DNA of 64,000 nucleotides, from positions 1-64,000 of the forward strand of contig JAHJIW010000003.1 in assembly GCA_018823125.1 (NCBI GenBank). Direction: 5' to 3'. The stretch comes from Candidatus Margulisiibacteriota bacterium. GTDB lineage: Bacteria; Margulisbacteria; WOR-1; JAHJIW01. Positions 7,549 through 16,237 of the stretch are shown here, piece after piece (within the stretch, counting starts at the first letter, position 1; each line of letters opens with the position of its first letter). Below the pieces are notes generated by a model. It was given only the letters and a program-made list of their open reading frames with translations, was not told the DNA's origin and did not search any database. The position numbers and the translations under genes were made by a program.

Positions 7549-10023
7549 TTAACGGTTGCCGATTTTCTTTACAATTTCCTTGGCGATTTTTACTGAATCG
7601 AGGGCATCGCGGCCAAAAGTAGCTCCGATTTTATCCGCATATGCCTCGTTGACTACTGCCCCACCCACAATTACCGGAATATTTAGCCCCTTGGATTTTA
7701 ATTCGTTGGCCACTTCTTCCATTTGCGGCATGGTGGTAGTTAAAAGTGCTGACAAAGCAATGGCCGAAGCCTGATGTTTAAGCGCAGATTCAATAATGGT
7801 TTCCTTTGGAACATCCTTGCCCAGATCGATCACTTCAAAACCGTGATTTTCGAGCATCATTTTAACAATATTTTTACCAATATCGTGTACGTCGCCCTTA
7901 ACCGTAGCAATAATTACCGTACCTGCTTTTTTTACTTTGTCTTTTGGAATTTTGGCTTTACAAAGATCAAAACCCACTTTCATGGACTCGGCAGAAGCCA
8001 CGACCTGCGGCAAAAAGTATTTCCCCTGAGAAAACCATTTACCCACCGTTTCCATCCCTTTGATTAATCCGTCTTCCATGATTTTTTGAGGATTTTGGTT
8101 GTCTTCTAATAATTTGGCAACTCCAAATTTAATAGTATCAGCATCGCCGGCGATCACCGCCTGCGCAATATCTTTTAAACTGATCTTGGCTTTATGCTTT
8201 AATTCTTCGTCTGCGGCGCGCTTAACCTTTTTGTACATTTTTTTCCATGCCTCGGCTAAGTCCACAAACTTTTGATGATATTTTTCCTTTAATTTTGGAT
8301 AATCGATAATTTTAGTTTTTTGAAACTCTTTTATTGCCTTTTGGGTTTCTTTGGCGGTTGGATCAATAATGGCCGCATCTAAACCTTCGAGCAGAGCTAA
8401 CATTAAATAGTAAGCATTTAGTTTTTCGCGCTCCGGCATACTATGCGATACGTTACTAATGCCTAAAATGGTTTTCGTGCCAAAATTTTGCTTAATCTGC
8501 GAAATCGCCTTTAACGTTTCCAGTGCGGGTTCAACACCAATCCCCACCGTCATTACTAAACAATCCACAAAGATATCATCCTTGCTCAACCCCGCCCCCA
8601 ACGCCTGCTCGATAATCTTTTCGGCAATGGCAATTTTATCTTTGGCTAATTTTGGTACGCCCTTTTCATCCAAAGCTAGCGCAATAATCTTAGCGCCAAA
8701 TCTTTTGGCTAAAGGTAATACGTTTTTTAAGCTTTTACTTTCACCGTTAACTGAATTGATGAGTGGAATGCCTACAAAATTTTTCAGGCCCGCTTCAACT
8801 GCCGCCGGATTAGGAGAATCAATCGAAAGGGGAAGGTCCGCCGCGTTTTGAACTACGAAAGCCGCTTTTTGCATAAGCGCCACTTCGTTAGTATCCGGAA
8901 CCCCCATGTTCACATCTAATAAATGGGCGCCGGCCAATACCTGTTTTTCGGCATCCACTCTAACCCTGGAAAACACCCCGGATTTTAACTCTTCCTGGAA
9001 AAGTTTACGGCCGGTCGGATTTATTTTTTCACCCACGATAACCGGTGCTTTTTTTATTTCAACCACTTTGGTGCGGCTCGAAAATTTAATTCCCGCCCTT
9101 TTGGCAGGTTTAAAATCTTCATGATTACGGTACTTCTTGTCAACCAACTCCCGTAAAGCTCGAATATGATCCGGGGTTGTACCGCAACAGCCGCCTACAA
9201 TACGCACCCCGTTTTCTAAAACCTGATCCATATAATGCGCAAATTTATCCGGCGGCATTTTATAGACTGCTTTGCCATCGACTAAATCCGGGCTTCCGGC
9301 ATTCGGCATAATCATGACGGGAACCGAAGCATACTTAACTAGCTTTTTCGAAAGTTCTACCATCTGTTCGGGACCAGTCGAACAATTAGCAGAAATGACA
9401 TCCGCGCCTAACCGTTCCAATAGATGAATGGCAGCTTCGGGTGGAGTTCCGGTAATCGTCCGGCCGGTTTCATCATAGGTCATACTGCAGATTACTGGTA
9501 ACTTAGTGTTTTCTTTGGCTGCCATGAGAGCCGCACGAATTTCCTGTAGGTCAGAAATGGTTTCAATACATAAAACATCGGCACCACCCTCTTCCAAGGA
9601 CTTGGCCTGTTCCGCAAAAACGTCATAGGCCTCATCAAAAGAAAGCTCACCCATGGGTTGTAATAATTTCCCCAATGGTCCCATGGATCCGGCAACGTAT
9701 ACATCTTTAGCTCCGGCCTCACTAATGGCCTGGCGAATTAACTCTACCGCTCTAATGTTGCTTTCTTTAACTCTACCAGCTGCATTAAATTCGGCCAGCT
9801 TGATGCGGTTACCACCAAAGGTATTGGTTTCAATTAGATTAGCGCCGGCTTCGATATAACTACGGTGAATAGAGGTAATCAGTTCCGGACAAAGAAAGCT
9901 TAAACTCTCAAAGCCATGCTCTAAAGAAACATCGGCATTCATGATGGTGGTACCCATCGCACCATCAATTATTAGTATTTTTTTATGCAGTAGCTCTTTG
10001 AATGTAGTCACCTTAGGGGGCAT
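7549..10023 (-). CDS. metH: Cobalamin-dependent methionine synthase, without activation domain
   Basis: The enzyme transfers a methyl group from methyltetrahydrofolate through cobalamin to homocysteine. Three modules are visible in its 824 residues: the homocysteine/zinc barrel (about 1-310, zinc ligands C213, C279 and C280 in the VGGCCGTTPDH segment), the pterin-binding barrel (VGEKINPTGRK onward, about 320-590), and the cobalamin-binding module with DVHDIG (about 711-716). The C-terminal AdoMet-binding reactivation domain of E. coli MetH is absent, as in several shorter bacterial forms, so reactivation must use another protein. A TTG at 10035 is an alternative start. No B12 riboswitch fits in the short upstream gap. 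Confidence 0.9.
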   Translation of the reverse strand: MPPKVTTFKELLHKKILIIDGAMGTTIMNADVSLEHGFESLSFLCPELITSIHRSYIEAGANLIETNTFGGNRIKLAEFNAAGRVKESNIRAVELIRQAISEAGAKDVYVAGSMGPLGKLLQPMGELSFDEAYDVFAEQAKSLEEGGADVLCIETISDLQEIRAALMAAKENTKLPVICSMTYDETGRTITGTPPEAAIHLLERLGADVISANCSTGPEQMVELSKKLVKYASVPVMIMPNAGSPDLVDGKAVYKMPPDKFAHYMDQVLENGVRIVGGCCGTTPDHIRALRELVDKKYRNHEDFKPAKRAGIKFSSRTKVVEIKKAPVIVGEKINPTGRKLFQEELKSGVFSRVRVDAEKQVLAGAHLLDVNMGVPDTNEVALMQKAAFVVQNAADLPLSIDSPNPAAVEAGLKNFVGIPLINSVNGESKSLKNVLPLAKRFGAKIIALALDEKGVPKLAKDKIAIAEKIIEQALGAGLSKDDIFVDCLVMTVGIGVEPALETLKAISQIKQNFGTKTILGISNVSHSMPEREKLNAYYLMLALLEGLDAAIIDPTAKETQKAIKEFQKTKIIDYPKLKEKYHQKFVDLAEAWKKMYKKVKRAADEELKHKAKISLKDIAQAVIAGDADTIKFGVAKLLEDNQNPQKIMEDGLIKGMETVGKWFSQGKYFLPQVVASAESMKVGFDLCKAKIPKDKVKKAGTVIIATVKGDVHDIGKNIVKMMLENHGFEVIDLGKDVPKETIIESALKHQASAIALSALLTTTMPQMEEVANELKSKGLNIPVIVGGAVVNEAYADKIGATFGRDALDSVKIAKEIVKKIGNR

Positions 10024-10043
10024 TATAACACACAACTTTAGTG

Positions 10044-10071
10044 AAATTTTAGAGGGAAACCGGCGATATAT
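10044..10071 (+). promoter_or_regulatory. Sigma-28-like promoter (instance 4)
   Basis: GAAATTT, 14 bases, then CGATATAT on the plus strand. The -35 part overlaps a TAAAAT box on the other strand that could serve metH, so the two promoters may compete. Confidence 0.6.
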
Positions 10072-10089
10072 ATGGTGTGAGGTGTATTA

Positions 10090-10827
10090 ATACCTAAGGC
10101 TAATCCAGTTAGAGCAAAACCGCTATTTGCCGATCGCTATAAAAAACCGTACCGGAATTTTGATTTTGGACGCAGCGGGGAACAACCCTTAGCTCCGATA
10201 CTATTTCATGGAACTTTCCGCTATATAGTACAAAGATGGCAAGTAGAAGGCGTCAGGAATTCAAGCTTCACTGCAATCAACAGCCCCATTTTGGCTGCGC
10301 TTTATGCCGCTTATGAACCAAGGACCGTTACCCGCAAAGCCATCAATCTGGCAAACTTAAATGGAAGTCATATCACCATTTCGGGCGATCAAGCTCGAAT
10401 GTTTGGTCTCGTTCCGGAATATCGAAACTTAAGAAAAGGAGTAATCTATCAATCGTTGGCATTTTTTGATCGCGACACGCTTCTTTCTCTCCAAACCCGT
10501 CTCGGCCTATCTTTTGAACCGGAGTCAGACTCCAATTCTTCCACGGTTTTAGCGCGTCCTAAAAATGACGCTGGCTTAAAGCTAAGATGGGATACACGTA
10601 TTCCTCCTGAAGAAAGAATGCTTCCTAAGGAAGCCCTGGTTGCCTCATTAGACCTGCTCGCCGGAGCTGAAATTACTTTAACTATTTTTCAGGAAGATTT
10701 ATGGGATCAAAATTTTGACCTGCCACCCTGGCAAACCAAAAATGCACTGAGGAGAGCTTTTCGAGGGAGAGAAGACATAAATTCAATGCTGTTTTTAGCC
10801 ATGGAGTTATTTGGTAGATACCAGTAA
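10090..10827 (+). CDS. Hypothetical protein with a probable ATA start
   Basis: The reading frame is open from 10081 to 10827, and its translation looks protein-like throughout, yet the first ATG, GTG or TTG suited to start it is a TTG at 10291 deep inside. A GAGGTG sequence ends 5 bases before an ATA at 10090, so I place the start there (about 245 residues). An in-frame ATG at 10072 is followed by GTG and then a TGA and lies within the -10 box, so it is not usable. No family was recognised. The gene follows sigma-28-like promoter instance 4 and overlaps rimI at its 3' end by 21 bases. A sequencing error or recent start loss are alternatives. Confidence 0.55.
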   Translation: MPKANPVRAKPLFADRYKKPYRNFDFGRSGEQPLAPILFHGTFRYIVQRWQVEGVRNSSFTAINSPILAALYAAYEPRTVTRKAINLANLNGSHITISGDQARMFGLVPEYRNLRKGVIYQSLAFFDRDTLLSLQTRLGLSFEPESDSNSSTVLARPKNDAGLKLRWDTRIPPEERMLPKEALVASLDLLAGAEITLTIFQEDLWDQNFDLPPWQTKNALRRAFRGREDINSMLFLAMELFGRYQ

Positions 10828-11235
10828 CATCACCAGCGCATCTTCTTCGTTATCCACATAATACTTTTTACGCTCGTCAATTACGTGAAAGCCATGTTTT
10901 TCGTACATCTTTTGGGCAGGAATATTTGATTTGCGCACCTCAAGAAAAAAACTTTTGGCACTGCCTAAAATATTTTTAACTAACGCCGAAGCAATCCCTT
11001 GGCGTCGAAAATCAGGATGAACCGCAATGTTAATAATATGGGCTTCATCTAAAATATGCTCAACCCCAATATACCCCACCACCTTTTCCCCGAACTTGGC
11101 CGCGTAGTATATATTCATATCATGTTCAAAAACTCTGGCAGGTTTGGGATTAGAAAATATCTGGTTTTCGAGTGCAATCACTTGGGGAAGGTCACCCACC
11201 GACATGTGTTCAATTTTAAGTTCGTTTTTGCTCAT
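10807..11235 (-). CDS. rimI: GNAT acetyltransferase, RimI-like
   Basis: The 142-residue protein has the GNAT acetyl-CoA loop (HPDFRRQGIASALV) and the C-terminal FLEVRKSNIPAQKMYEKHGF segment typical of RimI, which acetylates the N terminus of ribosomal protein S18 in E. coli. Its place directly after tsaE and tsaB matches the common bacterial arrangement. An in-frame TTG at 11244 is possible, but the ATG at 11235 fits the family start. The exact substrate here is inferred. Confidence 0.85.
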   Translation of the reverse strand: MSKNELKIEHMSVGDLPQVIALENQIFSNPKPARVFEHDMNIYYAAKFGEKVVGYIGVEHILDEAHIINIAVHPDFRRQGIASALVKNILGSAKSFFLEVRKSNIPAQKMYEKHGFHVIDERKKYYVDNEEDALVMLLVSTK

Positions 11236-11246
11236 GGCACCCAAAA

Positions 11247-11933
11247 TTATTTTACAAATCTTTTAATATTGGGACGGTGCGAATACTTGGGAATCAAAGA
11301 AAGGAAACTCTCGAGCCCCGCTTCCTTAACTTTATTTACTGCAATTTTAGCAACATTTACTGCGCGCGGAAAGCTCTTTAAAAATGAAACAAAAGTTAAG
11401 TTATCTTTATTTTTTAGTTCTTTGGGCAGGTCTAATTTATCCAAGGCCCCCGCCACGATCAGGTTCCCATCAATTTGTTTAATTTTTTCAAATAGTTTAT
11501 CCCTTGAGATAACAAAATCATCGGTTAATCTTTTTAAGCCGTCTTTAGCGTCGGCAAATAAGGCTAAGTTAAACTCGTCACTCTTAGCATCCAGGATAAT
11601 CATACAGGTTCGATTTGATCCAGAAAAATTATAGGCCATGGCTTCGAGCGTTGATACCCCAATCACCGGAACTTTTAATACCTGGGCAAAAGATTTTGCG
11701 GAGGTTACCCCGCCCCTAATCCCGCCATAGGATCCCGGCCCCTGCGTCACGGCCACCGCCTCCACCTTATTAATATCTAATTTAGCTTTTTTAAATGATT
11801 CTTCTACAAAAAGCGTGATCTGCTCAGCCTTAGACCGTTCTCCCGTAACACTAAATTCCGCTAATACTTCGGAATCTGAAATTAAGGCTACGCTTAAGAT
11901 TTTAGTAGTGCTGCTAATCCCAAGGATATACAA
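11247..11933 (-). CDS. tsaB: tRNA threonylcarbamoyladenosine biosynthesis protein TsaB
   Basis: TsaB (YeaZ) is the scaffold partner of TsaD in making t6A37 in ANN-decoding tRNAs. The 228-residue protein shows the ASKHA-fold start (YILGISSTTKILSVALI) and the VTQGPGSYGGIRGG loop. It starts at a TTG after AAGGAG and overlaps the tsaE end by 40 bases. TsaD and TsaC are not in the window. Confidence 0.92.
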   Translation of the reverse strand: MYILGISSTTKILSVALISDSEVLAEFSVTGERSKAEQITLFVEESFKKAKLDINKVEAVAVTQGPGSYGGIRGGVTSAKSFAQVLKVPVIGVSTLEAMAYNFSGSNRTCMIILDAKSDEFNLALFADAKDGLKRLTDDFVISRDKLFEKIKQIDGNLIVAGALDKLDLPKELKNKDNLTFVSFLKSFPRAVNVAKIAVNKVKEAGLESFLSLIPKYSHRPNIKRFVK

Positions 11934-12385
11934 AACTTTCTTTCTCCTTCACCTAAAATATCGATTTTTATAAACTCGGCATCGCGCGGCAGGGTTTTCC
12001 CCAGCTTTTCGGCCCACTCAATTAATATTATACCTTTTTTTGCAAAATAATCCGCTAATCCCAGGTCATCAATTTCGGACAGGTTCTGCAGGCGGTACAA
12101 ATCCACGTGATAAACCGGAAGTTTTCCCGGGTATTCATTGATCAAAGTAAAAGAAGGACTGGTTACGTAATCTTTAATCCCCAAACCGCGGCAAATAGAC
12201 TGAATTAAAGTAGTTTTGCCGGCACCCAGATGGCCAAAAAAAGCAATCACTAGCGGGGATTTTAAACTTTTGCCGATGGAAAAACCAATTTTCTCTGTCT
12301 CTGGTAGATTTTTACTGATAATATCTTTGGTCTGGCGACTTACACCCTTGGCTTTAATTTTTCTTCTACCATCTTTCGTAATCAT
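11894..12385 (-). CDS. tsaE: tRNA threonylcarbamoyladenosine biosynthesis ATPase TsaE
   Basis: TsaE is the P-loop ATPase that cycles the TsaB-TsaD complex. The Walker A motif GHLGAGKTT lies at residues 51-59, followed by the TSPSFTLINEY and VYHVDLYRL segments and the IEWAE motif. The longer frame open from 12478 runs deep into folK. I chose the ATG at 12385, which gives 163 residues and an 18-20 base overlap with the end of folK. Confidence 0.92.
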   Translation of the reverse strand: MITKDGRRKIKAKGVSRQTKDIISKNLPETEKIGFSIGKSLKSPLVIAFFGHLGAGKTTLIQSICRGLGIKDYVTSPSFTLINEYPGKLPVYHVDLYRLQNLSEIDDLGLADYFAKKGIILIEWAEKLGKTLPRDAEFIKIDILGEGERKFCISLGLAALLKS

Positions 12386-13043
12386 CCACAAAGCCGCCCT
12401 TGATCTGCTTGAAACCGGGCAGATCATCATCGTATTTATCGCCCATTTCTGATTTTTTTTCCTGAAAGAGCTGATCAATGGTTTTTTCCAGCATGGGGTG
12501 CATTAAATTAGGTGCAATTTCACGCAGGGGCTTTAAAACAAACATCCGATCGTGCATCAAAGGATGTGGGATTTGCAGTACATCATCGCTGCGGATGAGG
12601 TCGTCAAATAAAAGGATATCCATATCGATGGTGCGCGGCCCCCACTCCACCTCCCGCTCCCTGCCTAAGGTTATTTCAATATCCTGGCAAGCCGCTAAAA
12701 GTTTTTCGGGAGCAAGATTGGTAGTAAGCTCAATCGCCGCATTAATGTACGGGGGCTGGCGGGAAGATTTGCCTTCGGCCGCGGTTTCGTAATTAGTAGA
12801 ACGCTTGGTAACTTTAACCCCTTTTATTTTTTCAAGCAGAAAAACGGCTTGTTCAATATACTCTTCACGGTCACCAACGTTGGATCCTAAACTTAAATAT
12901 ACTTTTTTCGGTCCACCTTTTTTGCGGATATCATTTTTAGGCTTCATAACTGTTGCTTTTTTCTTGGCGGTTTTTTTCTTGGCAGTTTTTTTCTTGGCAG
13001 TTTTCTTCTTAGCGGTTTTTTTCTTCTTTTTTTTCTTTGCCAT
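12366..13043 (-). CDS. folK: HPPK with a lysine-rich N-terminal tail
   Basis: 2-amino-4-hydroxy-6-hydroxymethyldihydropteridine pyrophosphokinase of folate synthesis. The catalytic part begins at about residue 48 with VYLSLGSNVGDRE and contains GPRTIDMDILLFDD, with its metal-binding aspartates. The start is the ATG at 13043, preceded by GGAGG at 8 bases. The first 30 or so residues are almost entirely Lys, Thr and Ala, built from four 15-bp DNA repeats, and look like a histone H1-type tail. It lies between folP and tsaE. The tail is not part of normal HPPK and may bind nucleic acid or simply be a repeat expansion. Confidence 0.9.
   Translation of the reverse strand: MAKKKKKKKTAKKKTAKKKTAKKKTAKKKATVMKPKNDIRKKGGPKKVYLSLGSNVGDREEYIEQAVFLLEKIKGVKVTKRSTNYETAAEGKSSRQPPYINAAIELTTNLAPEKLLAACQDIEITLGREREVEWGPRTIDMDILLFDDLIRSDDVLQIPHPLMHDRMFVLKPLREIAPNLMHPMLEKTIDQLFQEKKSEMGDKYDDDLPGFKQIKGGFVDDYERW
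12961..13020. repeat. Four 15-bp tandem repeats coding for TAKKK units
   Basis: Four consecutive 15-bp units of the pattern TTCTTGGCRGTTTTT (plus strand) differ at only one or two positions. They keep the folK frame and encode the lysine-rich tail of HPPK. Such an array can change length by slippage without breaking the frame. Confidence 0.85.
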
Positions 13044-13074
13044 GATTCGTTCCTCCATCCCAAAATTTAAATAA

Positions 13075-14280
13075 TTACGCTCGGCCCTCATTGTAGATTT
13101 TATCGGCCACCAGAGCAACCCTTTTTATGCTAGAAATATCATGGACCCGTACAATATTGGCCCCACCGGAAATGGCCGCAACTACCGCGGCCGCGGTACC
13201 TTCCCGGCGTTCTGCCGGCGGTAAATTAAGTACGGCCCCAATAAAAGACTTGCGGGAAGGACCCACTAAAATCGCGTGCCCTAAACTCTTAAATTCCGCC
13301 AGCCTTTTTAAAATTTCAAAGTTAAAATCAACCGTTTTTCCAAACCCAAGTCCCGGGTCAATCACAATTTGCTCATCAAGTATACCAGCCCTTTTTGCAA
13401 TTTCAATGCTTTCTTTCAGGTAACAATATATTTCAGAAACTAGATCAGCATACACGATTTTCTTCTGCATATTCCTGGGCTTTCCCTTAATGTGCATCAC
13501 ACAAACCGGAACTTTGGCTTTTGCCAAAACCTTCGCCATTTTTTTATCAAAACGCAGCCCGCTGATATCATTGACCATGGCCGCACCGGCCGCCAGCGCG
13601 GCTTTGGCCACTTTAGATTTATAAGTATCAATTGAAACGGGAATCGCTAGGCGTTTCTTTAGTTTTTTAATGACCGGAACTACTCTCGTAATTTCCGCAT
13701 CAGCCGAAACCGGATTAGATCCCGGCCGTGTCGATTCTCCCCCGATATCAATAATATCGGCTCCTTCAGTTTCCATATCTACGGCGCGCTCGACCGCCGC
13801 ATCCACATTCAGGTAGTCTCCTCCGTCCGAAAAAGAATCTGGAGTTACATTTAAAATCCCCATAATATAGGTGCGCTTAAAATTAAACTTCTTTTTGCCG
13901 ATTTTAAGCGGAGCGGGTCGCTTACTATAATTTTTAATTGCCGCTAAGGTTTCCGATGCGATTTGCGGCAAACCAAATTGATGCATTTTTAGTTTGGCGG
14001 CCAGCTGATTAAAAGCGCGGCGGGTTCCAAAAACTAAGACATCGGTGGTTTTTGCCGAAAGATTTACACTGCCGTAAGAAACCGCTACTTCCCCGCCCCG
14101 CGATAACATTTCCTGTTTTAAAATATTGGCGGCGACCGTCCCCACTCCCAAAAGTTTAACCGCAAAAAAGCGGCTTTTATCTTCCATGACCTTAATCCCG
14201 CGCGGATCCACGCCAATTTTTTTCATTTCGCTAATTATGCTATCACTTGCGGGGTTTAAGACTCTGGCAAAATACCTCAC
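13075..14280 (-). CDS. folP: Dihydropteroate synthase, long form
   Basis: It condenses p-aminobenzoate with the pterin pyrophosphate made by FolK. The TIM-barrel domain starts at about residue 138 with MGILNVTPDSFSDGG, then GGESTRPG and the C-terminal GPSRKSFIG segment. The first 130 residues form an extra domain also known from longer DHPS proteins of clostridia and thermophiles. Translation starts at a GTG that overlaps the tilS stop by 4 bases (GTGA). Part of the tilS-folP-folK-tsaE-tsaB-rimI run. Confidence 0.93.
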   Translation of the reverse strand: MRYFARVLNPASDSIISEMKKIGVDPRGIKVMEDKSRFFAVKLLGVGTVAANILKQEMLSRGGEVAVSYGSVNLSAKTTDVLVFGTRRAFNQLAAKLKMHQFGLPQIASETLAAIKNYSKRPAPLKIGKKKFNFKRTYIMGILNVTPDSFSDGGDYLNVDAAVERAVDMETEGADIIDIGGESTRPGSNPVSADAEITRVVPVIKKLKKRLAIPVSIDTYKSKVAKAALAAGAAMVNDISGLRFDKKMAKVLAKAKVPVCVMHIKGKPRNMQKKIVYADLVSEIYCYLKESIEIAKRAGILDEQIVIDPGLGFGKTVDFNFEILKRLAEFKSLGHAILVGPSRKSFIGAVLNLPPAERREGTAAAVVAAISGGANIVRVHDISSIKRVALVADKIYNEGRA

Positions 14281-15674
14281 GCCTTTAGCTCCTCCATGCG
14301 GAGCTCCAGTACCCGGCGGGTTTTCGGGGTTACCTTAAATTCGTCATCCAGCCTGAAGCCTGCCACCCAGACAATTTTTCCTTCAGATAAAACAATGGGA
14401 ACTTTATCCCGATCAGCGCGGCTGATTTTCTCATCTACAAAAAAGTCCTGTATTTTTTTAGTGCCGGTAATTCCCAGCGGATGAAACTTATCACCGGTGC
14501 GCCGACCCCGGACCTGCAGCACCCGCCCCACACGGTCATAATTAATGTATACTTTTTTATCGGTTGAGGCATTAATGTCAATGTTATTAATAATATTGAT
14601 GGGTTTAGCCACGATGCGGACCCCGGCAGATTCCAGTACTACTTGTCCCGGAATATGTAAACCATATTCGCCTAAAATTCCCGGAACTTTTGCCTGCTCG
14701 CCCCGGATGAAAGATATCGAATCCCGATCAATTTCAACCCTAATTAAACCCGGCAGATGTATTTCTTTTTTTTCGGTTTCCCCCACTAACTTTAAAATAT
14801 CCTGAATGTGAATATAGGCAATTTCTTTTAAGTCTCCTTTAATCGCTAAAATAGCCTGGCGCAAAACGTGTCCTTTGATGGGGGCTTCGAGCTCCATAAA
14901 CTTTTTTACCTTTAATACTACTTCATCGCTGTTGCTTTTTTTACACACCGCCCGAAAAGCTTTTTCGGCTTTGGATAAAAGATAAAGATTATCGTTAGTT
15001 AAAAGCAAAATCGTATTGAGCAAAAGATCCTTGATGTTATTGTTAAAAACTTTAAGCTGGGGAATTAGCTTGAGCCTGACGCGATTGCGCAAATAAATGG
15101 ACTCGTAATTAGTATGGTCGATGCGCGGAACCAGTTTTTTGGAGGCACAGTATTTTTCGATATCCCGGCGCCAGGTAAGGATTAAGGGCCGCACAAATTT
15201 ATTGCGTACCGGAGGAATACCCACCAATCCTGAGGTTCCCGCTCCCCTTAATAAGCGCATGATAAAAGTTTCGATATTATCATCCGCATTATGTCCCAGC
15301 GCAATTTTCTGGGCACCGGTATCCCGCGCCAGTTTTTCATAGAACTCGTATCTGATTTTGCGCGCCGCCTCCTCAATTCCCATTTTGTTTTTTTCGGCAT
15401 ACTCCCGCACGGCAAAGCGCTCGATGGTAATCGGGAAAGAAAACGATTTAGCCAGCTGCTGTACGTATTTTTCGTCGCCGTCGGCATCCGCTCCACGCAT
15501 CAGATGATTTAAGTGTGCCACGTGTACCGAAATATTGAGCTGGCGTCTGTAGTCCGCCAAAAGCTGCAGCAGCGCAATCGAGTCGGCTCCGCCGGAAACC
15601 CCCACCAGCACCTTATCCTGGGGATTCAACATCTCATATTCGCGTACTGTTTCTAAAAATTTTTCATCAATCAT
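14277..15674 (-). CDS. tilS: tRNA(Ile)-lysidine synthetase
   Basis: TilS modifies C34 of tRNA-Ile(CAT) to lysidine so that it reads AUA. The PP-loop SGGADS is at residues 27-32. The RGADADGDEKYV and HNADDNIETFIMRLLRG segments and a C-terminal TilS domain (about 385-460) are present in the 465 residues. It overlaps folP by four bases and begins 2 bases after the upstream membrane-protein gene. A CAT-anticodon tRNA lies just upstream in the same direction. Confidence 0.94.
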   Translation of the reverse strand: MIDEKFLETVREYEMLNPQDKVLVGVSGGADSIALLQLLADYRRQLNISVHVAHLNHLMRGADADGDEKYVQQLAKSFSFPITIERFAVREYAEKNKMGIEEAARKIRYEFYEKLARDTGAQKIALGHNADDNIETFIMRLLRGAGTSGLVGIPPVRNKFVRPLILTWRRDIEKYCASKKLVPRIDHTNYESIYLRNRVRLKLIPQLKVFNNNIKDLLLNTILLLTNDNLYLLSKAEKAFRAVCKKSNSDEVVLKVKKFMELEAPIKGHVLRQAILAIKGDLKEIAYIHIQDILKLVGETEKKEIHLPGLIRVEIDRDSISFIRGEQAKVPGILGEYGLHIPGQVVLESAGVRIVAKPINIINNIDINASTDKKVYINYDRVGRVLQVRGRRTGDKFHPLGITGTKKIQDFFVDEKISRADRDKVPIVLSEGKIVWVAGFRLDDEFKVTPKTRRVLELRMEELKA

Positions 15675-15676
15675 AG

Positions 15677-16021
15677 TTAGCTCATTTTTTCCGCTAAATC
15701 CGCCAATACCGCCAGGCGGACTTTTACTTTGATCATCAACAAAATCCCCACGGCAACGTTAAATAACATAAAAAACCAAAATGGCCCCAATATATAATCC
15801 TTCAGGACCGCTAATCCATAAGAATTGTTTAACCAAAATACAAAAATTCTGATTACAATTAAGAACAGGATCTCAAAAAACCAAAGCGAAAGGGCCTGGG
15901 CGGCATGGAACGCTAAGGATTTTACTTTCCGCAGATTAGAAAGAATAATATATAGCGACGGGATCCCAAAAATATAACAGGTAGCAGCAAATAATCTCTT
16001 TTTAAAACTTTGGTCCTGCAT
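15677..16021 (-). CDS. Small integral membrane protein, DUF4870-like
   Basis: The 114-residue protein has about three hydrophobic segments (residues 10-28, 42-62 and 73-95) and an internal AFHAAQALSLWFFE segment resembling the HxxQA motif of DUF4870 proteins. Function is unknown. It is the first protein gene of the tilS operon, 48 bases downstream of the tRNA gene. Confidence 0.7.
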   Translation of the reverse strand: MQDQSFKKRLFAATCYIFGIPSLYIILSNLRKVKSLAFHAAQALSLWFFEILFLIVIRIFVFWLNNSYGLAVLKDYILGPFWFFMLFNVAVGILLMIKVKVRLAVLADLAEKMS

Positions 16022-16068
16022 TTACCTTCCCCCGTCGGATGCTGCTGCACACCACCCAATTTAGCTCA

Positions 16069-16142
16069 TAGCGGAGGACAGATTCGAACTGTCGACACAA
16101 CGGGTATGAGCCGTTTGCTCTAACCAACTGAGCTACTCCGCC
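16069..16142 (-). tRNA. tRNA-Met (anticodon CAT)
   Basis: The 74-nt cloverleaf is complete: a 7-bp acceptor stem (first pair G-U), D arm GCTC/GAGC, anticodon stem AACGG/CCGTT with loop CTCATAC, and T stem GACAG/CTGTC with TTCGAAT. It begins with G1 and lacks three G-C pairs in the anticodon stem, so it is not the initiator. Elongator Met is most likely; tRNA-Ile(CAT) for lysidine modification is the alternative, since tilS is nearby. CCA is not encoded. Confidence 0.9.
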
Positions 16143-16237
16143 AGAAGAACATGGCATACTATCATATCAAAATTGTCATTGCAATAAGACCACCCTTTTG
16201 TTAAAATTAGTCCGAAAATCACCGTTGGAGGTAGTAA

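Noticed and set aside
7549..10071. B12 riboswitch upstream of metH
   Set aside because: The divergent gap is under 70 bases and is filled by promoter elements; no B12-box could be seen.
10072..10080. ATG-GTG-TGA in frame with the open frame at 10081, read as possible selenocysteine or recoded TGA
   Set aside because: The ATG lies inside the -10 box, so it would not be transcribed; no SECIS-like hairpin was seen next to the TGA, and no other gene here needs TGA recoding.
12805..13074. Open frame on the plus strand opposite folK with poly-Phe stretch
   Set aside because: It is a shadow of the lysine-rich repeat on the coding strand; no SD or independent promoter.
16069..16142. Initiator tRNA-fMet
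   Set aside because: It starts with a G1-U72 wobble rather than an unpaired C1-A72, and the anticodon stem lacks three G-C pairs.
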